Below are positions 22,079-30,665 of a stretch of DNA of 64,000 nt, piece by piece. Position 1 is the first letter of the stretch. Each line of letters starts with the position of its first letter. The translations under genes and the position numbers were made by a program. The notes beneath the pieces were generated by a model. It was given only the letters and a program-made list of their open reading frames with translations, was not told the DNA's origin and did not search any database. The stretch comes from Rhodoferax ferrireducens (GTDB lineage: Bacteria; Pseudomonadota; Gammaproteobacteria; Burkholderiales; Burkholderiaceae_C), in contig NZ_QEII01000256.1 in NCBI RefSeq assembly GCF_003347515.1, positions 82,328 to 146,327 of the forward strand. The letters run 5' to 3'.

Positions 22079-22840
22079 ATGTCCAAAGGCTACCGACTCA
22101 CCGCATCAACGGGCATCCACAAGGGTGATCGTGATTACCAGCAAGATCAGGTCATATTGTTAAGCCACGCCCGCGTCACTGGATGCGTGTTGGCTGTGCT
22201 TGCCGACGGCATGGGCGGGCGCAGTGGTGGGCGAAAAGCCTCCGATCAGGTCATGATGACCGCCAAGCAGTTGTTTGAGCGCTACTCTCCAGAGACCGAC
22301 GACACACCGGCCGCGCTGATGCAGCTGGTCCAGGAAGCGCACACGGTCATCAAATTGACTGCTATTTCATCGGAGGAAGAGCCCCACAGCACGGTGGCGG
22401 CATTCTTGATCAATCCTGGGGGCGATTGCTACTGGGCGCATGCAGGTGACTCACGAATTTATCACTACCATGGCAGCAAATTCATCAAGCGAACGATGGA
22501 TCACTCCTACGTTCAGGTGCTGGTCAACCGCGGCGAGATCACCGAGGAACAGGCCAGCAACCATCCCCAGTCCAATATTCTCATGGGCTGCCTGGGAACA
22601 GAAAGCGATCCTCCGGTGGATATCCACTTCATCCCCAAACTGCGCGCCGGTGACGTTTTGATGGCCTGCAGTGATGGCGTCTGGCACTACTTCAATACTG
22701 CGGAAATCGGATCCATCCTTTCCAGCCTGTCAGCCCGGGAAGCAACCGAATTCTTGATAGAAAAAGCCCGGTCCCGAGGCCATGGCGGAGGTGACAACCT
22801 GTCCCTGGTGGTGGTCAAGCTGGAGCCGCTCGGCTCGTAA
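22079..22840 (+). CDS. PP2C-family serine/threonine protein phosphatase
   Basis: A 253-residue metal-dependent phosphatase. The metal-binding signatures are visible: the N-terminal GDRDYQQDQ, then VLADGMGGRSGG with the Asp-Gly-Met-Gly-Gly core. AHAGDSRIYHYHGSKF lies mid-protein, and a C-terminal GGGDNLSLVV supplies the last aspartate. It has no extra sensor or membrane domain and no kinase, FHA or type VI secretion gene beside it, although stand-alone PP2C proteins often pair with Hanks-type kinases. It faces the convergent gene at 22888-23514 and is divergent from the helicase/DUF465 pair across 113 bp. Confidence 0.9.
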   Translation: MSKGYRLTASTGIHKGDRDYQQDQVILLSHARVTGCVLAVLADGMGGRSGGRKASDQVMMTAKQLFERYSPETDDTPAALMQLVQEAHTVIKLTAISSEEEPHSTVAAFLINPGGDCYWAHAGDSRIYHYHGSKFIKRTMDHSYVQVLVNRGEITEEQASNHPQSNILMGCLGTESDPPVDIHFIPKLRAGDVLMACSDGVWHYFNTAEIGSILSSLSAREATEFLIEKARSRGHGGGDNLSLVVVKLEPLGS

Positions 22841-22887
22841 TTCGGTTCCCAATGACAGTCTGGGCCAGACGCCTGAACGAACTGGCC

Positions 22888-23514
22888 TCAGGGCTCCACA
22901 GGCAATGGTTTTGACGAGGTTCCGGATTTCTCGCTATTGCTCTTTTCCCGACTGGCCCGGTGCTCTTGCGCCTCCTTCAGTTTGTCGTTGTATTGCTTTT
23001 GTTCTTCGGCAAGCGCTTCCTTTGAACGCCCCGGCTCAATAGTTTTCTTTGCGCCCACCCGACCTGGCGTCGCGGGACCGGATGCGGCAGTTTTCTGTCT
23101 GGCGCGCTCCTCCCGCTCTTGCCGCGCCTCGCGGGCTTCACGGCGTCGGGCAGCCTCTTCTTCCATCTGTTGGGCTGAGGACTTTTCCTTGATACGTTCA
23201 AGCTGCTCCTGCGTCTTTCGCTTGCGCTCAGCGTCGTTGAGCGCAAGCTCCTGCTGGCGAAGCTTGCCAAGCACTTCGCGCCGTTGCGCGCGCGCTTTGC
23301 GCAGACAATCGGACACCGCAAACCGTGCATAACAGGCCGCTTCGTCGGACTGATAACGCGCCGCCTCGCGCGCCCGCTCAGCCTGAATACGGCTACGCTC
23401 ACCTTCGCTATCTACTGCAGCAGACGGGACGATGCCAGTGCCAGCGTCTGTTGGTTGAGACCACGCCGTAGCGGTGATCAGAAACAGCGCCAACGTTAAA
23501 AATAGTCTCTTCAT
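22888..23514 (-). CDS. Predicted secreted, highly charged coiled-coil protein
   Basis: A 208-residue protein of unknown function. A clear signal peptide (MKRLFLTLALFLITATAWS) is followed by a short Ser/Gly region. A long Arg/Glu/Ala/Gln-rich stretch then continues almost to the C-terminus and should be helical or coiled coil. Two cysteines (in ACYARFAVSDCLRKARAQRR) could form a disulfide in the periplasm. It overlaps zapE by 4 bp and so is probably translated with it. I do not recognise a named family; many Burkholderiales carry similar coiled proteins next to zapE, but I cannot confirm homology here. Confidence 0.75.
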   Translation of the reverse strand: MKRLFLTLALFLITATAWSQPTDAGTGIVPSAAVDSEGERSRIQAERAREAARYQSDEAACYARFAVSDCLRKARAQRREVLGKLRQQELALNDAERKRKTQEQLERIKEKSSAQQMEEEAARRREAREARQEREERARQKTAASGPATPGRVGAKKTIEPGRSKEALAEEQKQYNDKLKEAQEHRASREKSNSEKSGTSSKPLPVEP

Positions 23515-24620
23515 GTCAAACTTGTGTCAACGACACGACGCTCCAAAGCCAAAAACTCGCTGGATTGCATTTCATTCAAGCGAGACACTGTACGCGGAAA
23601 CTCGTGGGCCAGGGGGCCTTCGGTGTACAAACCTTCCGGTGGCACTGCCGCTGACATGATCAACTTGACACGCCGGTCGTAAAGCACATCCACCAGCCAG
23701 GTAAAGCGACGCGCTTCCGACGCCATGCGCACCGGCATGTGGGGCACATCACTCAACAACACGGTATGAAATTGCGATGCAATCTCCAGGTAATCGTTTT
23801 GCGAGCGGGGCCCACCGCACAGCGTTTTGAAGTCAAACCAGACCAAGCCACCGGCCTTTCGGCGGGCTTGAATCGTACGAGCTTCGATATGCAAAGTCGG
23901 GTCTTCATCCTGCGTTTCTGCCAGACGGTCAAATGCATCACGCATAGCCACGTCTGCCTCGGCACCGAGCGGGACGTGGTAGAGCTTAAGTTGCTCCAGC
24001 GTACGGCGGCGGTAGTCGGTACCGTTGTCCACGTTGACGACCTGGAGTTTTTCGTTCAGCAAGGCAATCGCGGGCAAAATACGGTCACGATGCAGCCCGT
24101 TGGGATACAGCTCATCCGGTTTGAAGTTCGATGTCGCAACAAAGCCCACCCCGTTGTCAAACAGGGCTGCCAACAAGCGATGAAGAATCATGGCGTCCGT
24201 GATGTCGGCAATGTGAAACTCATCAAAACAGATCAAACGGTATTTTTTCGCAATGCGTTTGGCCAGCACATCGAGCGGATTGACGGTCCCCTGCAGGCCC
24301 GCCAGCTCGCGATGGACTTCGCGCATGAACTCATGAAAATGAAGACGGGTTTTCCGCTTCAAGGGGACCGCACCAAAAAAGCAATCCATCAAGAAGCTTT
24401 TGCCCCGCCCGACCCCACCATACATGTAAACACCGCGTGGAATGTCGGGACGGTTGATCAGCTTCTTGAAAGAGTTGGAGCGTTTTTCCTTGAAATGTGC
24501 CCACGCCCGAGCGCACACCTCCAAGGCATCCACAGCGCGCAGTTGCGCGGGATCTGCGATGTACCCACGGGCGACGAGCTCGGCTTGATAAGCTGCTTTG
24601 ACGCGCAAAGAGTGAACCAA
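23511..24620 (-). CDS. zapE: Cell-division ATPase ZapE (AFG1 family)
   Basis: ZapE is an AAA-type ATPase that acts at the Z ring during constriction and under low oxygen or high temperature. The 369-residue product has Walker A GGVGRGKSF (68-76) and Walker B LICFDEFHIADITDAM. The family-typical ATSNFKPDELYPNGLHRDRILPAI is also present, as is GGPRSQNDYLEI. The start is uncertain: a TTG at 24620 lacks a good ribosome site, and another TTG lies at 24608. A copy of the 26-bp dispersed repeat lies directly upstream (24625-24650), between lpdA and zapE. Confidence 0.93.
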   Translation of the reverse strand: MVHSLRVKAAYQAELVARGYIADPAQLRAVDALEVCARAWAHFKEKRSNSFKKLINRPDIPRGVYMYGGVGRGKSFLMDCFFGAVPLKRKTRLHFHEFMREVHRELAGLQGTVNPLDVLAKRIAKKYRLICFDEFHIADITDAMILHRLLAALFDNGVGFVATSNFKPDELYPNGLHRDRILPAIALLNEKLQVVNVDNGTDYRRRTLEQLKLYHVPLGAEADVAMRDAFDRLAETQDEDPTLHIEARTIQARRKAGGLVWFDFKTLCGGPRSQNDYLEIASQFHTVLLSDVPHMPVRMASEARRFTWLVDVLYDRRVKLIMSAAVPPEGLYTEGPLAHEFPRTVSRLNEMQSSEFLALERRVVDTSLT

Positions 24621-24624
24621 AATT

Positions 24625-24650
24625 GCTATAAATTAAATAGCTGCTTGCGC
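24625..24650 (+). repeat. Dispersed 26-bp repeat, copy 1 (lpdA-zapE gap)
   Basis: Copy of a family whose core reads GCTAT, about ten A/T-rich bases, then ATAGCTGC, two variable bases and GCGC. Matching copies are at 34440-34465 (same orientation), 37510-37535 and 58149-58174 (both reversed). The left half is an imperfect palindrome. Here a second hairpin-forming stretch (TTGCGCA at 24645, TGCGCAA at 24661) follows. Confidence 0.8.
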
Positions 24651-24686
24651 ATACTGCACGTGCGCAAACGGCATTTTTTATATAAA

Positions 24687-26114
24687 TTAGAAGTTCAGCG
24701 TGCGCTTGTCCACTGCCAGCGCGGCTTCCTTGGTCGCCTCGCTCAGGGACGGATGCGCATGGCAAATACGGGCGATATCTTCGCTGCTGGCCCGGAACTC
24801 CATCGCCACCACACACTCGGCAATCAATTCGCTGGCCATGGGGCCGACGATGTGCACACCGAGAATTTCGTCCGTGGTCGCATCGGCCAGCATTTTGACC
24901 ATGCCGGTCGTATCGCCCAATGCGCGCGCGCGTCCATTCGCCAGAAACGGGAAGGTACCGGCCTTGAAAGCCACGCCATCGGCCTTGAGCTGCTGCTCGG
25001 TGCGGCCCACCCAGGCGATTTCGGGGTTGGTGTATATCACCCAGGGGATGGTATTGAAGTTGACATGACCATGCTGACCGGCAATGCGCTCAGCCACGGC
25101 AACGCCTTCTTCCTCAGCCTTGTGCGCCAGCATCGGGCCGCGCACCACGTCGCCAACCGCCCACACACCCGGCAAGCTGGTGCGGCACTGATCGTCCACG
25201 ACAATCGCGCCACGTTCGTCGAGCGCCAGGCCCACCGCTTCGGCGTTCAGGCCAATGGTGTTGGGCACGCGGCCAATCGAGACGATCAGCTTGTCCACTT
25301 CCAGCGTTTGGGCTTCGCCCTTGGCATTGGTCCAGGCGACGCTCACGCCCTTCTTGCTCTTCTTGATCTCGCCGACAGTGACGCCGAGTTCAACTTTGAG
25401 TCCTTGTTTGACGAAGGCTTTGCTTGCTTCCTTGGCAATCTGATCATCCACCACGCTCAAAAGGGTAGGCAAGCCTTCCAGAATAGTGACTTCAGAACCC
25501 AGACGACGCCAGACGGAACCCATCTCAAGTCCGATGACGCCAGAGCCAATCAGGCCCAGTTTCTTTGGCAGTGTGCCGATGCGCAGCGCACCGTCATTGG
25601 AAAGAATGGTTTCCTCATCAAACGCCGTGCCGGGCAAGGCCCGGGCATTTGACCCGGTGGCCACGATGATTTGCTTGCCCACCAGCGATTCTTCGGCCGC
25701 ACCGGCCACCTTGAGCTCGTAGCCGCCCTCGACCGCTTTCACAAAGGAGGCGCGGCCGTGGAAGAAGGCAACCTTGTTTTTCTTGAGCAGGTACTGGATA
25801 CCGTCGTTGTTCTGCTTGACCACAGAATCCTTGCGCGCCACCATTTTGGCCACATCCATGGTCACACTCTTCACTTCAATGCCGTGGTCGGCAAAGTGAT
25901 GGTTGGCATGGTCAAAGTGCTCGGAGGACTGCAGCAGCGCCTTGCTCGGGATGCAACCCACGTTGGTGCAGGTGCCGCCCAGGGCCGGACCGCCCTTGCT
26001 GTTTTTCCATTCGTCGATGCAGGCAACGTTCATACCCAGTTGCGCCGCACGAATGGCCGCGATATAGCCCCCAGGGCCACCGCCGATGACGATCACGTCG
26101 AATTGTTTGCTCAT
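24687..26114 (-). CDS. lpdA: Dihydrolipoyl dehydrogenase (E3)
   Basis: The flavoprotein E3 reoxidises dihydrolipoyl groups with NAD+ in 2-oxo acid dehydrogenase complexes. The 475-residue product shows the FAD-binding GGGPGGYIAA near residues 11-20 and the redox disulfide in GGTCTNVGCIPSK (C49, C54). It also has the NAD-binding GSGVIGLEMGSV and the C-terminal catalytic His/Glu in CHAHPSLSEATKEA. It is the third gene of the sucA-sucB-lpdA operon, 89 bp after sucB. It is the only E3 in the window and could also serve the MdeB-like E1 at 39645, though PDH-specific E2/E3 are presumably elsewhere. Confidence 0.96.
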   Translation of the reverse strand: MSKQFDVIVIGGGPGGYIAAIRAAQLGMNVACIDEWKNSKGGPALGGTCTNVGCIPSKALLQSSEHFDHANHHFADHGIEVKSVTMDVAKMVARKDSVVKQNNDGIQYLLKKNKVAFFHGRASFVKAVEGGYELKVAGAAEESLVGKQIIVATGSNARALPGTAFDEETILSNDGALRIGTLPKKLGLIGSGVIGLEMGSVWRRLGSEVTILEGLPTLLSVVDDQIAKEASKAFVKQGLKVELGVTVGEIKKSKKGVSVAWTNAKGEAQTLEVDKLIVSIGRVPNTIGLNAEAVGLALDERGAIVVDDQCRTSLPGVWAVGDVVRGPMLAHKAEEEGVAVAERIAGQHGHVNFNTIPWVIYTNPEIAWVGRTEQQLKADGVAFKAGTFPFLANGRARALGDTTGMVKMLADATTDEILGVHIVGPMASELIAECVVAMEFRASSEDIARICHAHPSLSEATKEAALAVDKRTLNF

Positions 26115-26203
26115 GAGAATTCCAGTAAATTAGTTGCAGAAAAACCCACCGATGCGATGGACCCGGAGTCCGTCCACATGGGTGGGTCTGTCAGGCGTGG
26201 CTG

Positions 26204-27460
26204 TTAGATGTCAAACAGCAGGCGGGCCGGATCTTCCAGCGCTTCCTTCATGGCGACCAGGCCCAGCACGGCTTCGCGGCCGTCGATGATGCGGTGGTCA
26301 TAGCTCATGGCGAGGTAGTTGATGGGTTGCACCACCACTTGCCCGTTGACCACCATGGCGCGGTCCTTCGTCGCATGCACGCCCAGAATGGCCGACTGTG
26401 GCGGGTTGATGATGGGTGTCGACAGCATGGAACCAAAGGTGCCGCCATTGCTGATGGAGAAGGTACCGCCGGTCATTTCTTCCATGCTCATCTTGCCGTC
26501 ACGCGCCTTGGCGCCATACTCGGCAATCTTCTTCTCGATCTCGGCAAAGCTCATCTGGTCCGCATTACGCAGAATCGGCACCACCAGGCCGCGGGGCGAG
26601 CCCACTGCAATACCGATGTCAAAGTAGCCGTGGTAGACGATATCGGTGCCGTCGACTGAGGCGTTGAGCATCGGGAACTTCTTGAGGGCATGAACCGCAG
26701 CCTTGACGAAAAAGCTCATGAAGCCGATCTTGACGCCATGTTCTTTCTCGAACTTCTCCTGGAAGCGCTTGCGCATTTCCATCACCGGGCCCATGTTGAC
26801 TTCATTGAAGGTGGTCAAAATGGCATTGGTGGACTGCGACTGCAAGAGACGCTCCGCCACGCGGGCGCGCAAACGACTCATGGGCACACGTTGCTCGGGG
26901 CGCTCGCCCAGGGAGACGACAGGCCCGGCCACTTGAGGCAATAAAGCGGTTGTAGCCCTTGCCGGCATTGCGGGAGCAGCTACCACTTTGGGAGCAGATC
27001 CGGAAGCAACCGCACCCAGCACGTCACCCTTGGTCACCCGACCATCTTTGCCGGTACCGGGCACTGAGCCGGCGGCAAGCTGGTTGTCCGCCATCAGTTT
27101 GGCCGCCGCGGGCATCGGCACCCCGGCCATCGAGCTCCCTGCGGTCGCGGCCGCAGCCGGCGCAGACGTCATCACGGCAACAGAGGCTGGCACGGCAGCC
27201 GCCGCTGTCCCGGCCTTGGCTTCGGTGTCGATTCTGGCAATCAACTGTTCGGCGGCCACGGTGGCACCGTCTCCCACCACCAATTCGACCAGCACACCGG
27301 CGGCGGGAGCTGGCACTTCCAACACGACTTTGTCGGTTTCGATCTCGATCAGGATTTCATCGATCGCGACGGCTTCACCGACCTTCTTTTTCCATTGCAG
27401 CATGGTGGCCTCAGCCACGGATTCCGACAACTGCGGAACTTTCACTTCTACGATAGCCAT
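26204..27460 (-). CDS. sucB: 2-oxoglutarate dehydrogenase E2 (dihydrolipoyl succinyltransferase)
   Basis: Transfers the succinyl group to CoA in the TCA cycle. From the ATG at 27460 the protein has 418 residues: one lipoyl domain (lysine in [17 protein letters not shown], about residue 43) and an Ala/Pro/Val-rich linker. The E3/E1-binding domain follows ([12 protein letters not shown]...[12 protein letters not shown]), then the catalytic domain ending in the His/Asp motif [14 protein letters not shown] longer in-frame reading reaches 27520, but the lipoyl domain begins at the chosen Met in all family members I know. A 121-bp spacer with two hairpin repeats separates it from sucA. Confidence 0.95.
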   Translation of the reverse strand: MAIVEVKVPQLSESVAEATMLQWKKKVGEAVAIDEILIEIETDKVVLEVPAPAAGVLVELVVGDGATVAAEQLIARIDTEAKAGTAAAAVPASVAVMTSAPAAAATAGSSMAGVPMPAAAKLMADNQLAAGSVPGTGKDGRVTKGDVLGAVASGSAPKVVAAPAMPARATTALLPQVAGPVVSLGERPEQRVPMSRLRARVAERLLQSQSTNAILTTFNEVNMGPVMEMRKRFQEKFEKEHGVKIGFMSFFVKAAVHALKKFPMLNASVDGTDIVYHGYFDIGIAVGSPRGLVVPILRNADQMSFAEIEKKIAEYGAKARDGKMSMEEMTGGTFSISNGGTFGSMLSTPIINPPQSAILGVHATKDRAMVVNGQVVVQPINYLAMSYDHRIIDGREAVLGLVAMKEALEDPARLLFDI

Positions 27461-27488
27461 ATCAATTCTTTCGGTATATTTTTTCGAA

Positions 27489-27563
27489 GTTTGCGGGACG
27501 GGCTTCAGCACTGTCCCCAACTTGCTTTTGAGGGTTTGCGGAACAGGCCTTCAGCGCTGTCCC
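27489..27563 (-). repeat. Two tandem imperfect hairpin repeats in the sucA-sucB spacer
   Basis: Copy A (27489-27517) and copy B (27534-27563) both start GTTTGCGG and end in CAG, R, CTGTCCC, and are offset by 45 bp. They differ at about five positions including one indel. Each folds by GGGAC/GTCCC-type pairing (copy B: ACAG with CTGT). They lie wholly in the spacer between two genes of one complex, so they would be transcribed. Confidence 0.65.
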
Positions 27564-27581
27564 GCCACTGATTCAATAAAA

Positions 27582-30482
27582 CTATTTACTCAGGACAAAG
27601 CCTTTAAGCTTGCCAAACGCGCCTTCGACCAGCGCCTTTTGCTGCTCCTGGTGCAGATGCGAGTAACCCACGGCCGGAGAGGCAGAGGCGGCCCGACCCG
27701 AATAGCCCAGTTTTTGACCATCGACCATGTTTTCGTGAATGTAATGCTGCACGAAGAACCAGGCGCCCTGATTTTGCGGCTCATCCTGACACCACACCAG
27801 ATCGGTCACATTGGGATACTTCTTGAGCTCGGTTGCAAACGCCTTGTGCGGGAACGGATAAAGCTGCTCCACGCGCAAGACAACCACGTCATCTACGCCC
27901 TTTTCCTCGCGCTTCTTGATCAGGTCGTAGTACACCTTGCCCGAGCAGGCCACCACTCGCTTGACCTTGTCGGCCTTCAGCTCTTTGTGCTCAGGAATTA
28001 TGGTCTGGAAGCTGCCCTTGGTGAACTCGGACAGGGGCGACGCCGCGTCCTTGTTCCGCAGCAGGGACTTCGGCGTCATGATCACCAGCGGCTTGCGGAT
28101 ATTGCGCACCATCTGACGACGCAGCACATGGAAGATCTGGCTGGCCGTGGTCGGCTGCACCACCTGCATATTGGTGTCGGCACTCAGCTGCATGAAACGC
28201 TCCAGGCGCGCCGAGCTGTGCTCAGGCCCCTGACCTTCGTAGCCGTGCGGCAGCATCAGCGTGATGCCGTTCACGCGGCCCCATTTCACCTCGCCCGAGG
28301 CGATGAACTGGTCGATCACCACCTGCGCGCCATTGACGAAGTCACCAAACTGGGCTTCCCAGATGACCAGCGTGTTGGGGTCATTGGACGCATAACCGTA
28401 CTCGAATGCCAGCACGGCTTCTTCAGACAGGATGGAGTCGATCACCACGAACGGCGCCTGACCATCCGCCACGTTTTGCAGCGGGGTGTAAGTGCCTTCG
28501 TCAAACTTCTCACGATTCTGGTCATGCACCACCGCGTGACGGTGGGTAAAGGTTCCACGACCGCAGTCTTCCCCACTCAGACGCACCGGGTAGCCGCTGG
28601 CCACCAGTGAAGCAAAAGCCATGTGCTCGCCCATGCCCCAATCCACCGGAATGTCACCACGGCCCATGGCCGCACGGTCGTCGTACACTTTTTTCACCAA
28701 CTGGTGCGGCGCGATAGTGGAGGGAATGGTCGTCAAGCGGTCTGCCAGACGTTTCCACTCGGCCATTGGAATCGCGGTGTCACCCGCGTCAGTCCACTTC
28801 TTGCCCATGTAGGGCGTCCAGTCCACCGCGTACTTGCTTTTGAAATTGGTCAACACCGGATCTACCGTGTGCTTGCCGGCATCCATCGCAGCGCGATAGG
28901 CCTTGACCATTTCATCACCCAAATCAGCACCCATACCTTGGGCCGACAGCTTGTCGGCATACAGACGACGCGTACCGGGATGCTGAGCGATCTTCTTGTA
29001 CATCAGGGGCTGCGTCAGCGCAGGTGTGTCCTGCTCGTTGTGGCCCAGCTTGCGGAAGCAGATGATGTCCACCACCACGTCCTTGCGGAACTCCATGCGG
29101 AACTCCAGCGCCAGCTGCGTGGCCAGCACCACCGCCTCGGGGTCGTCGCCATTGACGTGCAGCACCGGCGACTCAATCATCTTGACAATGTCGGTGCAAT
29201 ACAGGGTGGAGCGGCTGTCGCGTGGATCGCTGGTCGTGAATCCAATCTGGTTATTGATCACGAGGTGCACCGTGCCGCCCGTGGAATAACCACGCGTTTC
29301 AGCCAGCGCCAGGGTTTCCATGACCACACCCTGCCCGGCAAATGCCGCGTCGCCATGCACCAGCACCGGAAGCACCTGCTTGCCGTGCTGGTCACCACGG
29401 CGGTCCATGCGGGCGCGTACGGAGCCCTCCACCACCGGGTTCACGATTTCCAGATGCGATGGATTGAACGCCAGCGACAAATGCACCGGCCCGCCGGGGG
29501 TAGTCACGTCGGAGCTGAAGCCCTGGTGGTATTTCACGTCACCGCTGGTCAATTCTTCCGGCGCCGTATGGTCAAACTCGGCGAACAAATCGGCGGGCAT
29601 TTTGCCCAGCGAATTCACCAGCACGTTGAGACGGCCACGGTGGGCCATACCGATCACGATCTCCTGAACACCTTTGGTGCCAGCCAGTTGAATGAGCTCG
29701 TCCAAGGAGGCAATGAAGCTTTCGCTGCCTTCGAGTGAAAACCGTTTTTGTCCCACATATTTGGTGTGCAGAAAACGCTCCAAGCCCTCGCCCGCCGTCA
29801 GACGGTCAAGAATATGCTTCTTTTTTTCTGCGGTAAAGGTGGGCTTGCTGCGAATGCTCTCGAGCTTTTGTTGCCACCAGCGCTTCTGGTTCTGGTCCGT
29901 GGCGTACATGTATTCGGCGCCAATCGTGCCGCAATACGTCTGATGCAACGCGTTCATCAGCTCGCGCAAGCTCATGCTGTCTTTGCCAAAGAAGGTGTTG
30001 CTGGTGTCGAACACCGCTTCCTGATCGGCGTCACTGAAGCCATAGAACGAGGGCTCAAGTTCAGGGATTTTGTCGCGTTCGGTGCGCTTCAGAGGGTCCA
30101 GATCAGCCCAGCGCTGACCCACGTTACGGTATGCGGCAATCAATTGCTGCACAGCCGTGCGCTTGCGTCCCATTTCGGCATCCACGCTGGCCAGGACAAC
30201 TTTGGTGCCACCGCGCTTGGCGCGCTCGGCAAAAGCATTGATCACCGGTTGGTGCGGAACGTCTTTGGCGTTGCTGCCATCCACTGCGGGCACATGCTGC
30301 AATGCATCGAAGTAGTCACGCCAGGTGTCGGGCACGCTGCCCGGGTTGGCCAGGTAGTTTTCGTACATCTCTTCGACGTACGGCGCATTGCCACCAAAAA
30401 GATAGGTATTGGCCTGATAGGCTTGATATACAGAAGAAGCCGACGACGTCGGATTCGTCCCTTGGGACGTGGTCTCACTCAT
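27582..30482 (-). CDS. sucA: 2-oxoglutarate dehydrogenase E1
   Basis: Thiamine-dependent E1 that decarboxylates 2-oxoglutarate and succinylates the lipoyl arm of SucB. The 966-residue length is normal. Recognisable features are the N-terminal peptide around AYQANTYLFGGNAPYVEEMY, the HRGRLNVLVNSLGKMP stretch and the thiamine-binding HGDAAFAGQGVV. GYGYEG-type transketolase motifs appear as LPHGYEGQGPEHSSARLERF and VFAFEYGYASNDP-like residues. First gene of the operon; a 183-bp spacer with the prpE terminator hairpin lies upstream and should hold its promoter. Confidence 0.97.
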   Translation of the reverse strand: MSETTSQGTNPTSSASSVYQAYQANTYLFGGNAPYVEEMYENYLANPGSVPDTWRDYFDALQHVPAVDGSNAKDVPHQPVINAFAERAKRGGTKVVLASVDAEMGRKRTAVQQLIAAYRNVGQRWADLDPLKRTERDKIPELEPSFYGFSDADQEAVFDTSNTFFGKDSMSLRELMNALHQTYCGTIGAEYMYATDQNQKRWWQQKLESIRSKPTFTAEKKKHILDRLTAGEGLERFLHTKYVGQKRFSLEGSESFIASLDELIQLAGTKGVQEIVIGMAHRGRLNVLVNSLGKMPADLFAEFDHTAPEELTSGDVKYHQGFSSDVTTPGGPVHLSLAFNPSHLEIVNPVVEGSVRARMDRRGDQHGKQVLPVLVHGDAAFAGQGVVMETLALAETRGYSTGGTVHLVINNQIGFTTSDPRDSRSTLYCTDIVKMIESPVLHVNGDDPEAVVLATQLALEFRMEFRKDVVVDIICFRKLGHNEQDTPALTQPLMYKKIAQHPGTRRLYADKLSAQGMGADLGDEMVKAYRAAMDAGKHTVDPVLTNFKSKYAVDWTPYMGKKWTDAGDTAIPMAEWKRLADRLTTIPSTIAPHQLVKKVYDDRAAMGRGDIPVDWGMGEHMAFASLVASGYPVRLSGEDCGRGTFTHRHAVVHDQNREKFDEGTYTPLQNVADGQAPFVVIDSILSEEAVLAFEYGYASNDPNTLVIWEAQFGDFVNGAQVVIDQFIASGEVKWGRVNGITLMLPHGYEGQGPEHSSARLERFMQLSADTNMQVVQPTTASQIFHVLRRQMVRNIRKPLVIMTPKSLLRNKDAASPLSEFTKGSFQTIIPEHKELKADKVKRVVACSGKVYYDLIKKREEKGVDDVVVLRVEQLYPFPHKAFATELKKYPNVTDLVWCQDEPQNQGAWFFVQHYIHENMVDGQKLGYSGRAASASPAVGYSHLHQEQQKALVEGAFGKLKGFVLSK

Positions 30483-30640
30483 TTTTCGCTGAACTCCGTT
30501 TCCCTTGAGGAAACATTAGCTGGTTAAAGCTGTTGTTGATTAACCTTCCGCGTCACGGCTGGACCGTTTAGCGGATGCGACTGTGGCGATGGAAGGGCCT
30601 AGTAACTCTCTCGATTGTGCCACCAAAAGCAGCACCCAAA

Positions 30641-30665
30641 TTTGACGCCTCTTTTCAGCGTCAAA
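30641..30665 (-). terminator. Hairpin directly after prpE, likely intrinsic terminator
   Basis: TTTGACGC (30641-30648) pairs perfectly with GCGTCAAA (30658-30665) around a 9-nt loop. It begins at the base after the prpE TAG stop. On the minus strand the stem is followed only by a short run of T, so efficiency is uncertain. The position immediately after the stop supports a terminator role. Confidence 0.5.

Noticed and set aside
23739..25652. Long open frame on the plus strand opposite zapE and lpdA
   Set aside because: It is antisense to two complete, strongly conserved genes, with a low-complexity His/Gly/Arg composition typical of shadow frames in GC-rich DNA.
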